Below, piece by piece: positions 24,275 through 32,571 of a stretch of DNA of 34,922 bases. Each line of letters starts with the position of its first letter. Position 1 is the first letter of the stretch. Made by a program: the position numbers and the translations under genes. Source of the stretch: an uncultured Clostridia bacterium (GTDB taxonomy: Bacteria > Bacillota > Clostridia > Christensenellales > CAG-314); NCBI GenBank assembly GCA_947625115.1, contig CANQND010000014.1:1-34922 (forward strand), written 5' to 3'. The notes under the pieces are model-generated. The model searched no databases. It was given only the letters and a program-made list of their open reading frames with translations, and was not told the DNA's origin.

Positions 24275-24288
24275 AAATACACAAAGTA

Positions 24289-24413
24289 TTCATTCTTTTC
24301 TCATCCGGACTGTACCGTCGGCTCGGGAATTTCACCCGATCGGCGCGTGCGATTACGCAAGCGTTCATAGGCTGTACTATCGGTGTGGAATTGCACCACG
24401 CCCCAAAGAATTT
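24289..24413 (-). ncRNA. FMN riboswitch (RFN element)
   Basis: The minus strand shows the conserved aptamer in order: the P1 strand TTCTTTGGGGC, then GGTGCAATTCCACACC, the ACAGCC segment, GGGTGAAATTCCCGAGCC, GACGGTACAGTCCGGATGAG and the closing P1 strand AAAAGAATG. This matches the FMN aptamer closely. It controls ribU downstream, which ties the transporter to riboflavin. Confidence 0.97.
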
Positions 24414-24427
24414 GTTGTTGTAATAAA

Positions 24428-24456
24428 ATTTTAGCACACTGCGGCAAATCGCGCAA
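24428..24456 (-). promoter_or_regulatory. putative promoter of the FMN riboswitch-ribU unit
   Basis: On the minus strand TTGCGC, 17 bases, then TAAAAT, ending some 15 bases before the aptamer. The -35 box is weak. Confidence 0.5.
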
Positions 24457-24523
24457 CGGTTTTGCGGCAATATTCGGCAATTTCTTGGATTTTGCCCTCG
24501 CAAACGCTACCGCAAAAGAAAAA

Positions 24524-25327
24524 TCACTTGGCGTACATAGAGTACACAATACGCAAAACAAGCCGTTGCGGCAAAACTTTGGCAAGAACGCACAGCAATT
24601 TGTAGCTAAACCCTATCGCGGAACAGGGCTTGACGCGCTTTTTCAGGCATTGCTTGCAAATATATTTACCCGCCACTTTCGCCTGCATACCGTGCTTTTC
24701 GTCCCGCTCCATCACCGATACCGAACGGGAAATACGTCCGCCGTACTCCTCGTCGCCCAATTCGGATTTCTTCCGCGCGGCAGTAAAGCCCGTGCAAATA
24801 TCCCCCGGCATAACGGCGGTTACGCCTATGCCGTAGGGGCGCAATTCGTTGCTCAACGCCGCGCCATACGCGTTGAGAGCGGCTTTGCTTGCAGAATAGT
24901 ACGTCTGAAAAGGTATTGCAATGGCTCCCGCAACCGAACTGACGATAACAACTCTGCCCCGCCTGTTTCTACGCATAAAGGGCAACGCCGCTTTGACGGC
25001 GTTTACTACGCCGAAAAAGTTTACGTCAAATTGTTTTTTTGCGTCGGCAAGTTCGGTAAACTCCACCGCGCCCGAAATCCCGAAGCCCGCATTGCACACC
25101 AAAATATCTATCTGACCCTCGTTTGCAATCACTTCGTTTATTGCGGCAAGTACCGCGCTTTCGTCCGTGACGTCGCAGACGATGTGGCGCGCGCTGTGCG
25201 TTACTTGCGCGCGACGGCTCAATTCGTAGACGGTAACGCCGCAATTTTGCAAATGCTCCACCGTGGCAAGACCGATCCCGCAGGAACCGCCCGTTACCAC
25301 CGCTACTGTTTTTTTCTTCACTCGCAT
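24524..25327 (-). CDS. short-chain dehydrogenase, candidate 3-ketosphinganine reductase
   Basis: A classical SDR of 267 residues using NAD(P)H. The cofactor loop is TGGSCGIG (12-19), with CNAG at 78-81, and the catalytic set Ser131, Tyr144, Lys148 (YYSASK). After the fold a basic segment and a hydrophobic C-terminal stretch (about 245-263) could touch the membrane, as in KDSR-type reductases of sphingoid-base synthesis. The ATG overlaps the end of the upstream synthase gene by 10 bases, so the two are coupled. SDR substrates cannot be read from sequence alone; the role rests on the neighbour. Confidence 0.85.
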   Translation of the reverse strand: MRVKKKTVAVVTGGSCGIGLATVEHLQNCGVTVYELSRRAQVTHSARHIVCDVTDESAVLAAINEVIANEGQIDILVCNAGFGISGAVEFTELADAKKQFDVNFFGVVNAVKAALPFMRRNRRGRVVIVSSVAGAIAIPFQTYYSASKAALNAYGAALSNELRPYGIGVTAVMPGDICTGFTAARKKSELGDEEYGGRISRSVSVMERDEKHGMQAKVAGKYICKQCLKKRVKPCSAIGFSYKLLCVLAKVLPQRLVLRIVYSMYAK

Positions 25328-26505
25328 AGTTTGTTAGCCTTTAACACACGGTAAATTATTTCCGAAGCCTCGTCTATCAGCGGCTCGGTGTGCGTTGCCA
25401 TAAGCGACGTGCGCAACAGACACTCGTGTTCGGGAGTGGCAGGCGGCAACGAACTGTTGACGTACACGCCCTCGTCGTACAGTTGCTTGGTGACGGAAAG
25501 CGTTTCCATTGTTTCGTAGGTGTAGATAGGCACAATGGGCGTTTCGCTAATGCGTATCTTTATGCCGTAGTTTAGCAACTTTTGGCGGAAATAGGCGGAA
25601 ATTTTGTGCAGATTGTCCACTAACTCGGGGTGAGCTTGAAGTTTGTGCAATGCCGCAAGCGCGGTTGCACAGCTCGACGGCGTTATCGAAGCGGAAAAGA
25701 TAAACGGGCGCGACGTGTGGCGCACGTAGTCGCATACGTTGGCGTTCGCCGCCATATATCCGCCCAAGGAAGCGAGCGATTTGGAAAAAGTACCCATATA
25801 GATATCCACTTCCTTTTCCAAACCGAAATGGCTTGCGGTGCCTCTGCCGCCTTTGCCCAACACGCCCAAACCGTGAGCGTCGTCTACCATAACGCGCGCT
25901 CCGTACTGCTTGGCGAGGCGGGTTATCTCAGGCAAATCGGCTATGTCGCCGCCCATTGAGAACACGCCGTCGGTGACAATGAGAATACCTGCCGTTTGCG
26001 GTACCTTTTGCAACTGACGTTCCAAGTCCTGCATATCTGCGTGACGAAAACGCAACATTGTGCCGTAACTCAAACGACACGCGTCGTAAATGCTGGCGTG
26101 ATTTTCTCTGTCGCAGATAACGTAGTCGTTGCGACCGACAAGCGCGGAAATAATGCCCAAATTGCTTTGGAAACCCGTAGAAAAAGTAACGACGTCCTCT
26201 TTTCCCAAAAAGTCGGCAAGTTCCCTTTCCAACTGTTGGTGGAGGAGAAGAGTGCCGTTCAAAAATCTGGAACCCGAGCAACCCGAGCCGTACCTACGCA
26301 ACGCGTCCACGCCCGCCTGAATAACGTCGGGGTCGGTTGTAAGCCCGAGATAGTTGTTGGATCCCAACATTATGCGCCGCTTTCCCTCCATCACCACCTG
26401 TACGTCCTGACGGGACTCCAACGCGTGGAAATAGGGGTACACGTTCATTTCTCTCGCCTTGTTTGCCAAGGAATGTCCCTGAGCGCATTTAGCAAATAGA
26501 TCCAT
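25318..26505 (-). CDS. alpha-oxoamine synthase, serine palmitoyltransferase-like
   Basis: A PLP-dependent enzyme that joins an amino acid to an acyl-CoA or acyl-ACP. The 395 residues include His136 (ENHAS) stacking on PLP, Asp208 (MVDDAHG) for the ring nitrogen and Lys242 (GTFSKSLASLGG) for the Schiff base. Family members include KBL, BioF, HemA and serine palmitoyltransferase. Wording such as VYPYFHALES, YGSGCSGSRFLNGTL and the C-terminal SLMATHT closely resembles Bacteroides serine palmitoyltransferase as I recall it; no alignment was run. No bio or tdh genes are near, while an SDR overlaps it, matching the first two steps of sphingoid base synthesis. GGGAG lies nine bases before the ATG and is inside a hairpin. 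Confidence 0.8.
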   Translation of the reverse strand: MDLFAKCAQGHSLANKAREMNVYPYFHALESRQDVQVVMEGKRRIMLGSNNYLGLTTDPDVIQAGVDALRRYGSGCSGSRFLNGTLLLHQQLERELADFLGKEDVVTFSTGFQSNLGIISALVGRNDYVICDRENHASIYDACRLSYGTMLRFRHADMQDLERQLQKVPQTAGILIVTDGVFSMGGDIADLPEITRLAKQYGARVMVDDAHGLGVLGKGGRGTASHFGLEKEVDIYMGTFSKSLASLGGYMAANANVCDYVRHTSRPFIFSASITPSSCATALAALHKLQAHPELVDNLHKISAYFRQKLLNYGIKIRISETPIVPIYTYETMETLSVTKQLYDEGVYVNSSLPPATPEHECLLRTSLMATHTEPLIDEASEIIYRVLKANKLCE

Positions 26506-26511
26506 AAAATT

Positions 26512-26542
26512 TTTCTCCCGTAATATATCTATACGGGAGAAA
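26512..26542 (-). promoter_or_regulatory. perfect 11-bp hairpin covering the synthase ribosome site
   Basis: TTTCTCCCGTA and TACGGGAGAAA form a perfect stem with a 9-nt loop. In the message the 3' arm contains GGGAG, the only Shine-Dalgarno candidate of the synthase gene. It lacks a T run, so it is not a normal terminator for pfkA. Upstream (26546-26580) GTTTAC occurs twice, 12 bases apart. Confidence 0.7.
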
Positions 26543-26580
26543 TTTTATTACATAAAGGTAAACAAAAAGTAAACTTTTGT

Positions 26581-27576
26581 TTAATATTTAACCAAGTTGT
26601 TGGCGAGGTCGTAAATTTCTTGATTGAAACGCTTTGTCTTGGCAAGCGCGGTCAGCATATCCTCGTCGAACACGACGTCGTTTTTTATGCCGATAACGCG
26701 GTCCGTCTTGCCCTCTGCCAAGCATTTGACGGCGTGCGCGCCCATCATAACGCCCAATTTGCGGTCATACACGGTGGCGTTGCCGCTACGTTGCAGGTGT
26801 CCCAACGAAATACTGCGAATGTTGAGTTCGGGCAGACGTTTGAGCAAGTCTTTCATAACCTTGTCCGCCTCGTGACCCTTGTCCAGCGTGCCGTCGCTAC
26901 GTATACCCTCGGCTACGATGATTATGTTGTCCTTTTTGCCTGCGCGGGCATTGCGCTCTATCACCTCGACGATTTTGTCGGGGTCGTAGCCCTTTTCGGG
27001 TACGCACACCGCCTCCGCGCCGCAAATGAGGGCGGCAAACATAGCTATATCGCCGCAATCGCGCCCCATAACTTCCACAACGCAGGTGCGATCGTTTGCC
27101 GACATCGTGTCGCGCAACATTTCCACGCCGTTTACCACAACCGCCACCGCGCTGTCGAAGCCGAGCGTGTAGTCGGTGTAGGCGAGGTCGTTGTCTATCG
27201 TGCCGGGGATACCGATGATCTTTATGCCGTAGCCCGTACTCAACGCCTTTGCGCCCTGAAAACTGCCGTCGCCGCCAATGACGACCAAGCCCTCTATTCC
27301 GTATTTTTTGAGGACGTCAACGGCTTTTTGTTTGCCCTCGGACGTCATCATTTCGGGGCAACGCGACGTACCGAGTACCGTGCCGCCCAACGGGATAATG
27401 CCCTCTACGCTTTTTGCGTCCAGCTTACGCACCTCGTCGCGGATAAGTCCGCTGTAACCGTGGTAAATTCCGTAAACCGTCAATCCGTGAGAAATTGCGG
27501 CGCGTACCGTCGCGTACACCGCGGCGTTCATTCCCTGACTGTCGCCGCCGCTTGTCAAAACTCCGATCGTTTTCAT
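26581..27576 (-). CDS. pfkA: ATP-dependent 6-phosphofructokinase
   Basis: PfkA phosphorylates fructose 6-phosphate, the committed step of glycolysis. The 331-residue protein has GGDSQGMNA at the ATP site, GGDGS (101-105) with Gly104, as in ATP users rather than pyrophosphate users, and PGTIDND (124-130) with catalytic Asp128. MGRDCGDIA and GHLQRSGNATVYDR complete the substrate site. AAGGAG stands before the ATG. It begins 12 bases after the hexosaminidase gene, an unusual partner that may channel released sugars to glycolysis. Confidence 0.95.
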   Translation of the reverse strand: MKTIGVLTSGGDSQGMNAAVYATVRAAISHGLTVYGIYHGYSGLIRDEVRKLDAKSVEGIIPLGGTVLGTSRCPEMMTSEGKQKAVDVLKKYGIEGLVVIGGDGSFQGAKALSTGYGIKIIGIPGTIDNDLAYTDYTLGFDSAVAVVVNGVEMLRDTMSANDRTCVVEVMGRDCGDIAMFAALICGAEAVCVPEKGYDPDKIVEVIERNARAGKKDNIIIVAEGIRSDGTLDKGHEADKVMKDLLKRLPELNIRSISLGHLQRSGNATVYDRKLGVMMGAHAVKCLAEGKTDRVIGIKNDVVFDEDMLTALAKTKRFNQEIYDLANNLVKY

Positions 27577-27588
27577 ATCTTCTCCTTG

Positions 27589-29091
27589 TTATACGCCGTC
27601 AACGCGAGGTTTCGCTTGTTTTTTGCGTACAAATTTTCTGTTGTAGTTCAAGCCCAACTTGTCGTAGTAGGCGAGGCGTTTTTGCACGCGAAGCGCAAAG
27701 TCTTTGCGGCGTTTGCTCCACGCGCACTCTGCCAAAGCGTCCAAGCGCGGCAAAAGTTGAAAGTAGAGTTGCTCTTCGTTTTCTATGTGTTGAGTCCACA
27801 CCGCGCCCTCAACGCCCAATACGTTGGCGCGTTCGGATTTCTTTATCCCTCTGAACGGGTTGAGCTTCAACGTGCGGCGCAGGGGCAGAGCCTTGTAGGT
27901 GCGGTTGAAATTTACCTTTTTGCGAGGAGCAACTATCACCAAACGCTCGGCGTCGGCTTTTTTTGCGTCCTTGACGCGCTTGACGGGCGTCCACAGCTGG
28001 CTGACAATGCGTTCGTCGGTGTTTTTGGTTACGCCGTCGTTGCGAATAATGACGGTTTTGCCCTTGCTTTCCAAGTGTTTGCGGAACACTTCTATCATAT
28101 GGGTGTGCAATTCTTCAACGGTGTCCAATTTCAGTTCCGACATACGTTCGCAACACAGTTTGCAATTGCACCATCTGTCCTTTACCACTTCTTCGCCGCC
28201 AAGATGTACGTAGCGCGAGGGAAACAGCTGACAAATTTCGTCCAACACGTCCTCTACAAATCGGTACACCTTGTCGTTGCCCGCGCACAAGATGTCTTTG
28301 GAGGCGGACCACTTTTTGCGTACTTCGGACACCGTTCCCGTACAGCTCAACTCGGGATAGGCCGCTATTGCCGCCACAAAATGACCGGGTATATCTATTT
28401 CGGGGACGATCTCCACGTTGTGAGACTCGGCAAACGCCACAATATCCTTTACTTCGTCTTTGGTGAGGTAGCCGCCGTGCGGAACGTCGTTTATGTAACT
28501 TTCGCCGTCCACCGTCACTTCGCTGCCTAAGCGTACGCTGGCGATCTCCGTCAAAAGAGGATATTTGTCTATCTGCAAACGGAAGCCCTGATCGTCGGTC
28601 AGGTGCAAGTGCAACACGTTCAACTTCACCTGCGACATCAATTCTATTATCTGCTTGATAACGCTCGGTCCGAAAAAGTGCCGCGCTATATCCAACATAA
28701 GGGCGCGATAGGCAAATTGCGGCCTGTCCTCCACGTAGCAGTCGTTACAGACGATCTGCCGTTGAGTTTCGTCCAAATTGAATATCTGCCGCAAGCTCTC
28801 CACCGCGTAAAAAATGCCGCGCGAAGTGGACCCCGTTACCGTTGCCACGCCCTGACTTATCATTATGACGTAGCCCTCTTGCGGGAGATTTTCGTCGCGG
28901 GCAAAAATGATTTGCGCGTCCTCTATCACGTCGGTAAACTGCAAAAAGAAACCGCAGCTTCCGTACACAAGGTCGGCAAAGCGTTCCGCCTGTTGCTGAA
29001 ACTCGCTTTTGCAAAATATCTTTGCATTGCCGTCGATACAAAAACTGCCGTTTATATTTTCGGACTTTTGAGGATAAGGTAATATTTTCAT
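27589..29091 (-). CDS. GH20 family beta-N-acetylhexosaminidase with altered catalytic pair
   Basis: The 500-residue enzyme has a GH20b-type N-terminal domain (about 1-120) and the (beta/alpha)8 catalytic domain from about 125: YRALMLDIARHFF, LHLHLTDDQGFRLQI, EIVPEIDIPGH and YVHLGGEEV. GH20 enzymes use substrate-assisted catalysis with an Asp-Glu pair; here it reads Glu300-Glu301, so the Asp that steers the 2-acetamido group is replaced by Glu (codons GAA GAA). No signal peptide, so it would act inside the cell on imported chitobiose- or glycan-type sugars, or on muropeptides. AGAGG precedes the ATG. First gene before pfkA. Confidence 0.87.
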   Translation of the reverse strand: MKILPYPQKSENINGSFCIDGNAKIFCKSEFQQQAERFADLVYGSCGFFLQFTDVIEDAQIIFARDENLPQEGYVIMISQGVATVTGSTSRGIFYAVESLRQIFNLDETQRQIVCNDCYVEDRPQFAYRALMLDIARHFFGPSVIKQIIELMSQVKLNVLHLHLTDDQGFRLQIDKYPLLTEIASVRLGSEVTVDGESYINDVPHGGYLTKDEVKDIVAFAESHNVEIVPEIDIPGHFVAAIAAYPELSCTGTVSEVRKKWSASKDILCAGNDKVYRFVEDVLDEICQLFPSRYVHLGGEEVVKDRWCNCKLCCERMSELKLDTVEELHTHMIEVFRKHLESKGKTVIIRNDGVTKNTDERIVSQLWTPVKRVKDAKKADAERLVIVAPRKKVNFNRTYKALPLRRTLKLNPFRGIKKSERANVLGVEGAVWTQHIENEEQLYFQLLPRLDALAECAWSKRRKDFALRVQKRLAYYDKLGLNYNRKFVRKKQAKPRVDGV

Positions 29092-29165
29092 TGTTGCCTC
29101 TCAAAAGATTTAACGCTATGTATGGAATTTACTCCCGAAAAACAAACAGGAGTATCTTGATTTTT

Positions 29166-29194
29166 ATTTTAACACAAAACGCAGTATTTTACAA
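29166..29194 (-). promoter_or_regulatory. promoter of the hexosaminidase-pfkA operon
   Basis: On the minus strand TTGTAA, 17 bases, then TAAAAT. The leader is about 68 nt and contains a TACTCC/GGAGTA hairpin at 29129-29155 without a T run. Confidence 0.7.
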
Positions 29195-29258
29195 CTTTAT
29201 TGGCGTAATTTTGTAAACGGTTCGCGCTTTTTGCGAGTTTTTACGCACAAAATATAAC

Positions 29259-29283
29259 AAAATCCTCCCCCATAAGGGGGAGG
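29259..29283 (-). terminator. intrinsic terminator of the pot operon
   Basis: On the minus strand CCTCCCCC and GGGGGAGG pair perfectly around a 4-nt loop, followed by ATTTTG and more T-rich sequence. It starts nine bases past the potD stop. Confidence 0.88.
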
Positions 29284-29291
29284 AAAGAATT

Positions 29292-30962
29292 TTACTCGCG
29301 GTCGCGCAACTTTACTTTGTGACTGCGCGCTCTTTTGACAAGTATAATAACGTACACCAAACCCACAACGACCGCTACCGCCAACGCCGTGTAGCCCAAC
29401 AGGGGCAACGCGTTTACTCCCGCCGAACGAGTGTAGTTCCACGCCGTCACCACCGCTTTGTTTTGCGCGCCGAAATCGCGCATAACGCCCAAGCTGTCGA
29501 TGTTGCGGTAGTTGTCGGCGTTGAGTGCCGCGCTTTCAAAGGGGTAACGCCAATTGCTGTCGCTTATCTCGTCGTAACTGACTGTTTCGCCGTCGTCGTC
29601 TACGTAGCTGTTGTGGAAGAAGTACAGCTCGAACTCTTCCCAACTTGCAAAGTCACATTCGTCCTGCGGGATAGGGTCGCCGTTTTCGTCCGTCACGTCC
29701 CACAGCTCGGGAGCGTACACAACGTAGTTTTCGGCAAGCACGGCGCGAGCGTCGTCGTCCGACTTGATTGCCTCCGACTTGACCGCCGAAGAGTAGCCTA
29801 TTTCGTACAAGTTAGCCGCGGCTACGTCGGGACGGTTGAGGTAGTTTATGAACAATTTGACTGCGGCAAGGTGCGCGGGATTGCAGGTTTTGGGGACGAC
29901 CCAACCGTCGAACCAGATGTTGCCCGTGCTGTGCGGCACGTAGTAAGCCAATTCGTAGTCCTCCAATTCGTCGTTCCAACTCTCTTCCACTGCGTACATC
30001 GCGTCGCCGCTCCAAGCGAGGTCTACCATTGCGTTGCCCGAAAGCAAGTCGTCTTTGCCGAAGTCCACCTCGTAACCGAACAACTGCGCCTTTTGGTCGG
30101 TCAATGCCTCTTTTACCTTGTCCAACAGTTGATCGTCCACGGTGTTTATCAGTTCGCCGACGGGCATATCCTTGTACGCAACGCCGTTTTCGTCGGTAAG
30201 TCCCTCCAACGCGCCGCTCTCCAACAGGTAAAATACCGTTGCGGCGTAGCTGTCGCGTATGCTGTCTTTCATAAGAATGTTGCCCGTAAGTTTTTCCGAC
30301 AGCAGTTCTCCGTTGCCGTTGTCGTTGAACAGAATGCCCCAATTGGCGCGGTTGAGCAGTTCCGCGTCGTAGATTTCCGCCTCCATAAAGGCGTACTTGT
30401 TGTACAGTATGCCCAACGTTCCGTACATATACGGCACAAAGTAGTCCACCATACTAACGGTTTTGCCCTTGTTTCCGCCTTGTGCGGTAATTTCGATATT
30501 GCCGAACGCGTCGCTAACCTTGTCGATAATGCCCTGTTCGACGTTGCCGCTGTTGTGGACGTACTTTTCCCTGTCGATATCCGAGCCGAAGTCCTCCGTG
30601 AACTTTTTGCCCTCGTTACTGCCGTCGTCGTCAAAGTAGTACATAGGCAAAAGCATATCCGATTCGATAAGTTTTTGAATGGCGTATTCGCTTGGACACA
30701 CCACGTCCACGTTGCTGTCGCCCTTGGTGAGGCGGGTGAGCATTGTTTCGTTGGTGTCGAACGTGACGTAGGTTATATCTATATTTTTGCCCGTGACGTC
30801 GCGGTAGTACTGTTTGAAATCGGTAAGTTTGTCGTCGAAAATGTAGTCCGCCCAATTGTAGATGACGAGGCTGTCCTTTTCCTCTTCCTTGCAAGCGGTA
30901 AGCAACGTTCCGAACAGGCACACAAGCAACAATATTGCCAAAAGAGAAAGGAATTTTTTCAT
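29292..30962 (-). CDS. potD: spermidine/putrescine-binding lipoprotein with C-terminal membrane helix
   Basis: PotD captures polyamines outside the cell for PotABC. The signal peptide ends in LTAC with lipid-bearing Cys24. The binding domain has IYNWADYI, VTFDTNETMLTRL, YMYGTLGILYNK and WSGDAMYAV. At 556 residues it is much longer than the usual 340-360: acidic segments are inserted (DDDGSNEGKK, TDENGDPIPQDE) and a membrane helix (about 523-545) with a basic cytoplasmic end (VKRARSHKVKLRDRE) closes it. It is therefore tied to the membrane at both ends. Its ATG overlaps the potC stop by four bases; GGAGG lies upstream. Confidence 0.92.
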   Translation of the reverse strand: MKKFLSLLAILLLVCLFGTLLTACKEEEKDSLVIYNWADYIFDDKLTDFKQYYRDVTGKNIDITYVTFDTNETMLTRLTKGDSNVDVVCPSEYAIQKLIESDMLLPMYYFDDDGSNEGKKFTEDFGSDIDREKYVHNSGNVEQGIIDKVSDAFGNIEITAQGGNKGKTVSMVDYFVPYMYGTLGILYNKYAFMEAEIYDAELLNRANWGILFNDNGNGELLSEKLTGNILMKDSIRDSYAATVFYLLESGALEGLTDENGVAYKDMPVGELINTVDDQLLDKVKEALTDQKAQLFGYEVDFGKDDLLSGNAMVDLAWSGDAMYAVEESWNDELEDYELAYYVPHSTGNIWFDGWVVPKTCNPAHLAAVKLFINYLNRPDVAAANLYEIGYSSAVKSEAIKSDDDARAVLAENYVVYAPELWDVTDENGDPIPQDECDFASWEEFELYFFHNSYVDDDGETVSYDEISDSNWRYPFESAALNADNYRNIDSLGVMRDFGAQNKAVVTAWNYTRSAGVNALPLLGYTALAVAVVVGLVYVIILVKRARSHKVKLRDRE

Positions 30963-31774
30963 TTCTTTACCTCCTTTTGCGTGCGCTTTATGTTTACCAA
31001 AAGCAACAACGTAAACATAACCACAAAGAAGATACTGAACACCGCAAACCAAAATGGTTCAAGACTTTTTACGCGCGCGTCCTCGTAGATGTAGGTGGAA
31101 AGGGTTTCTATGCCCGTGTCGCCCTTGTTGAACTGCGTGATTATGAAGTCGTCTAAACTGAGCGTAAACGCCATTGCAAAGCCGCTGACGATACCGGGCA
31201 TAATGTAGGGGAAAACTACCTTTATCATTGCCGTAAAGGGGTTTGCGCCGAGGTCGAGAGCCGCCTCGTACATATTTGGGTCCATACGTTGCAATCGCGG
31301 CAGAATGGACAAAACCACATACGGGGTGCAGAAAGCCACGTGGGAAATTATCAGGCGAGTCATTCCCTGCGGAAACACGGCGGAAAACGCCGCAAAGAAC
31401 ACCATAAGGCTGACAGCCATAACCACTTCGCTGTTGATCATCGGCAGTTGATTGACCGTCAAAGTTATCTTTTTCATTCTGCGCCCGAGCGCGTAAATGC
31501 CTATGGTGGAAAACGCGCCCAAAACAGTGGATATGACGCTTGCGGAAAGGGCAAGTATCGCGGTGTATTTGAGAGCGTTGAGCAAACCGCCGTTCAGTTC
31601 GGGGTCGAACAACTGACGGTAGCTGTCAAGAGTGAACCCCTCCGAAAAGCTGAAACGGCTTGTTCCGCTGAAACTGAACACGATTATGAGGAAAATGGGC
31701 AGATACATTAACGCCAGCACCAAGCCGAGATAACCGTCCGCACATATACGTGCGATCAATTTGCGCTTTTTCAT
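30959..31774 (-). CDS. potC: spermidine/putrescine ABC transporter permease PotC
   Basis: One of two permease subunits of the polyamine importer, 271 residues and about six membrane helices. The ATPase-contact EAA loop reads EAALDLGANPFTAMIKVVFPYIMPGI in part: EAALDLGANPF and PYIMPGI. The next segment SGFAMAFTLSLDDFIITQF is typical of PotC. Start and stop overlap neighbours as ATGA on both sides, pointing to coupled translation. Confidence 0.93.
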   Translation of the reverse strand: MKKRKLIARICADGYLGLVLALMYLPIFLIIVFSFSGTSRFSFSEGFTLDSYRQLFDPELNGGLLNALKYTAILALSASVISTVLGAFSTIGIYALGRRMKKITLTVNQLPMINSEVVMAVSLMVFFAAFSAVFPQGMTRLIISHVAFCTPYVVLSILPRLQRMDPNMYEAALDLGANPFTAMIKVVFPYIMPGIVSGFAMAFTLSLDDFIITQFNKGDTGIETLSTYIYEDARVKSLEPFWFAVFSIFFVVMFTLLLLVNIKRTQKEVKK

Positions 31775-32571
31775 AGTACGCTCGCCGCCTCCTCGTCTTT
31801 GCTTGTAAGGTTGACAATGACGTTAGCCACCACAACCAAAACCAACATAACCAAGCTCATAACGCTGCCCACGCCAAAACTGTTGGTAGTTTTGCTGAAA
31901 TGCATATTTATTGCGTCGCCGAACAGGAAGATCTTGCTGCTGGAAAGTATTTCCGAAATGGCAAAGGTGCTTATCGCGGGGATAAAGGTCATTGTTATTC
32001 CGCTGACGATACCGGGGACGGACAAAGGCAAAACCGTTTTCAAAAACACCGTCATTTTGTCCGCGCCGAGGTCCTCCGCCGCCTCTATGTAGCTGTGATC
32101 GATACTGCACAGCGTTGTGTGCAGAGGCAATATCATATAGGGCAGATAGTTGTACACCATTCCGAACAGCACAGTTCCCATTCCCAATTCCACGTCCATT
32201 GCCATAAATATCGCCTTGGTGGAAAGCGTTCTGATAAGGAAGTTGACCCACATCGGCAAGATGAACAACAGCACAAACACTCGGCTGTTGGCGTGGTACT
32301 TGGCAAGCAGGTACGCCACGGGATAGCCTATCGCAAGGCATATCAGGGTGGTGACAAGCCCGATTATCAACGAGTTGCCCAGCACAGTCAAACCGCCGCC
32401 CGCGTCCGTAAAGAACTCGACGAAGTTTTGAAAGGTAAATTTGTTTGCGTCGTCCAAAAACGCGTTGATGAGTATTATCACCAAGGGAACCACCACGAAC
32501 ACGATCAAAAAAATCATATAGGGGTAGGCAAATGCGCGGCGCGTAAAGCGAAACTTAAACTTCTTCTTCAC
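31771..32571 (-). CDS. potB: spermidine/putrescine ABC transporter permease PotB
   Basis: The second permease, 266 residues from a GTG start, about six membrane helices. The EAA loop reads EAAEDLGADKMTVFLKTVLP. MWVNFLIRTLSTKAIF and FIPAISTFAISEIL are usual for PotB. The GTG at 32569-32571 is chosen because GAGGAGG lies nine bases upstream; an earlier TTG in frame has no ribosome site. It overlaps the end of potA by 17 bases. Confidence 0.92.
   Translation of the reverse strand: MKKKFKFRFTRRAFAYPYMIFLIVFVVVPLVIILINAFLDDANKFTFQNFVEFFTDAGGGLTVLGNSLIIGLVTTLICLAIGYPVAYLLAKYHANSRVFVLLFILPMWVNFLIRTLSTKAIFMAMDVELGMGTVLFGMVYNYLPYMILPLHTTLCSIDHSYIEAAEDLGADKMTVFLKTVLPLSVPGIVSGITMTFIPAISTFAISEILSSSKIFLFGDAINMHFSKTTNSFGVGSVMSLVMLVLVVVANVIVNLTSKDEEAASVL

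Noticed and set aside
26512-26542. Hairpin read as the pfkA terminator
   Set aside because: The stem is followed by AAAAATTTT rather than a clean T run, and its 3' arm is the ribosome site of the next gene; a weak terminator role cannot be fully excluded.
26620-28530. 636-codon plus-strand frame opposite pfkA and the hexosaminidase
   Set aside because: Antisense shadow of two well-recognised genes, same codon-bias cause; the similar frame at 29319-31088 opposite potD is rejected likewise.
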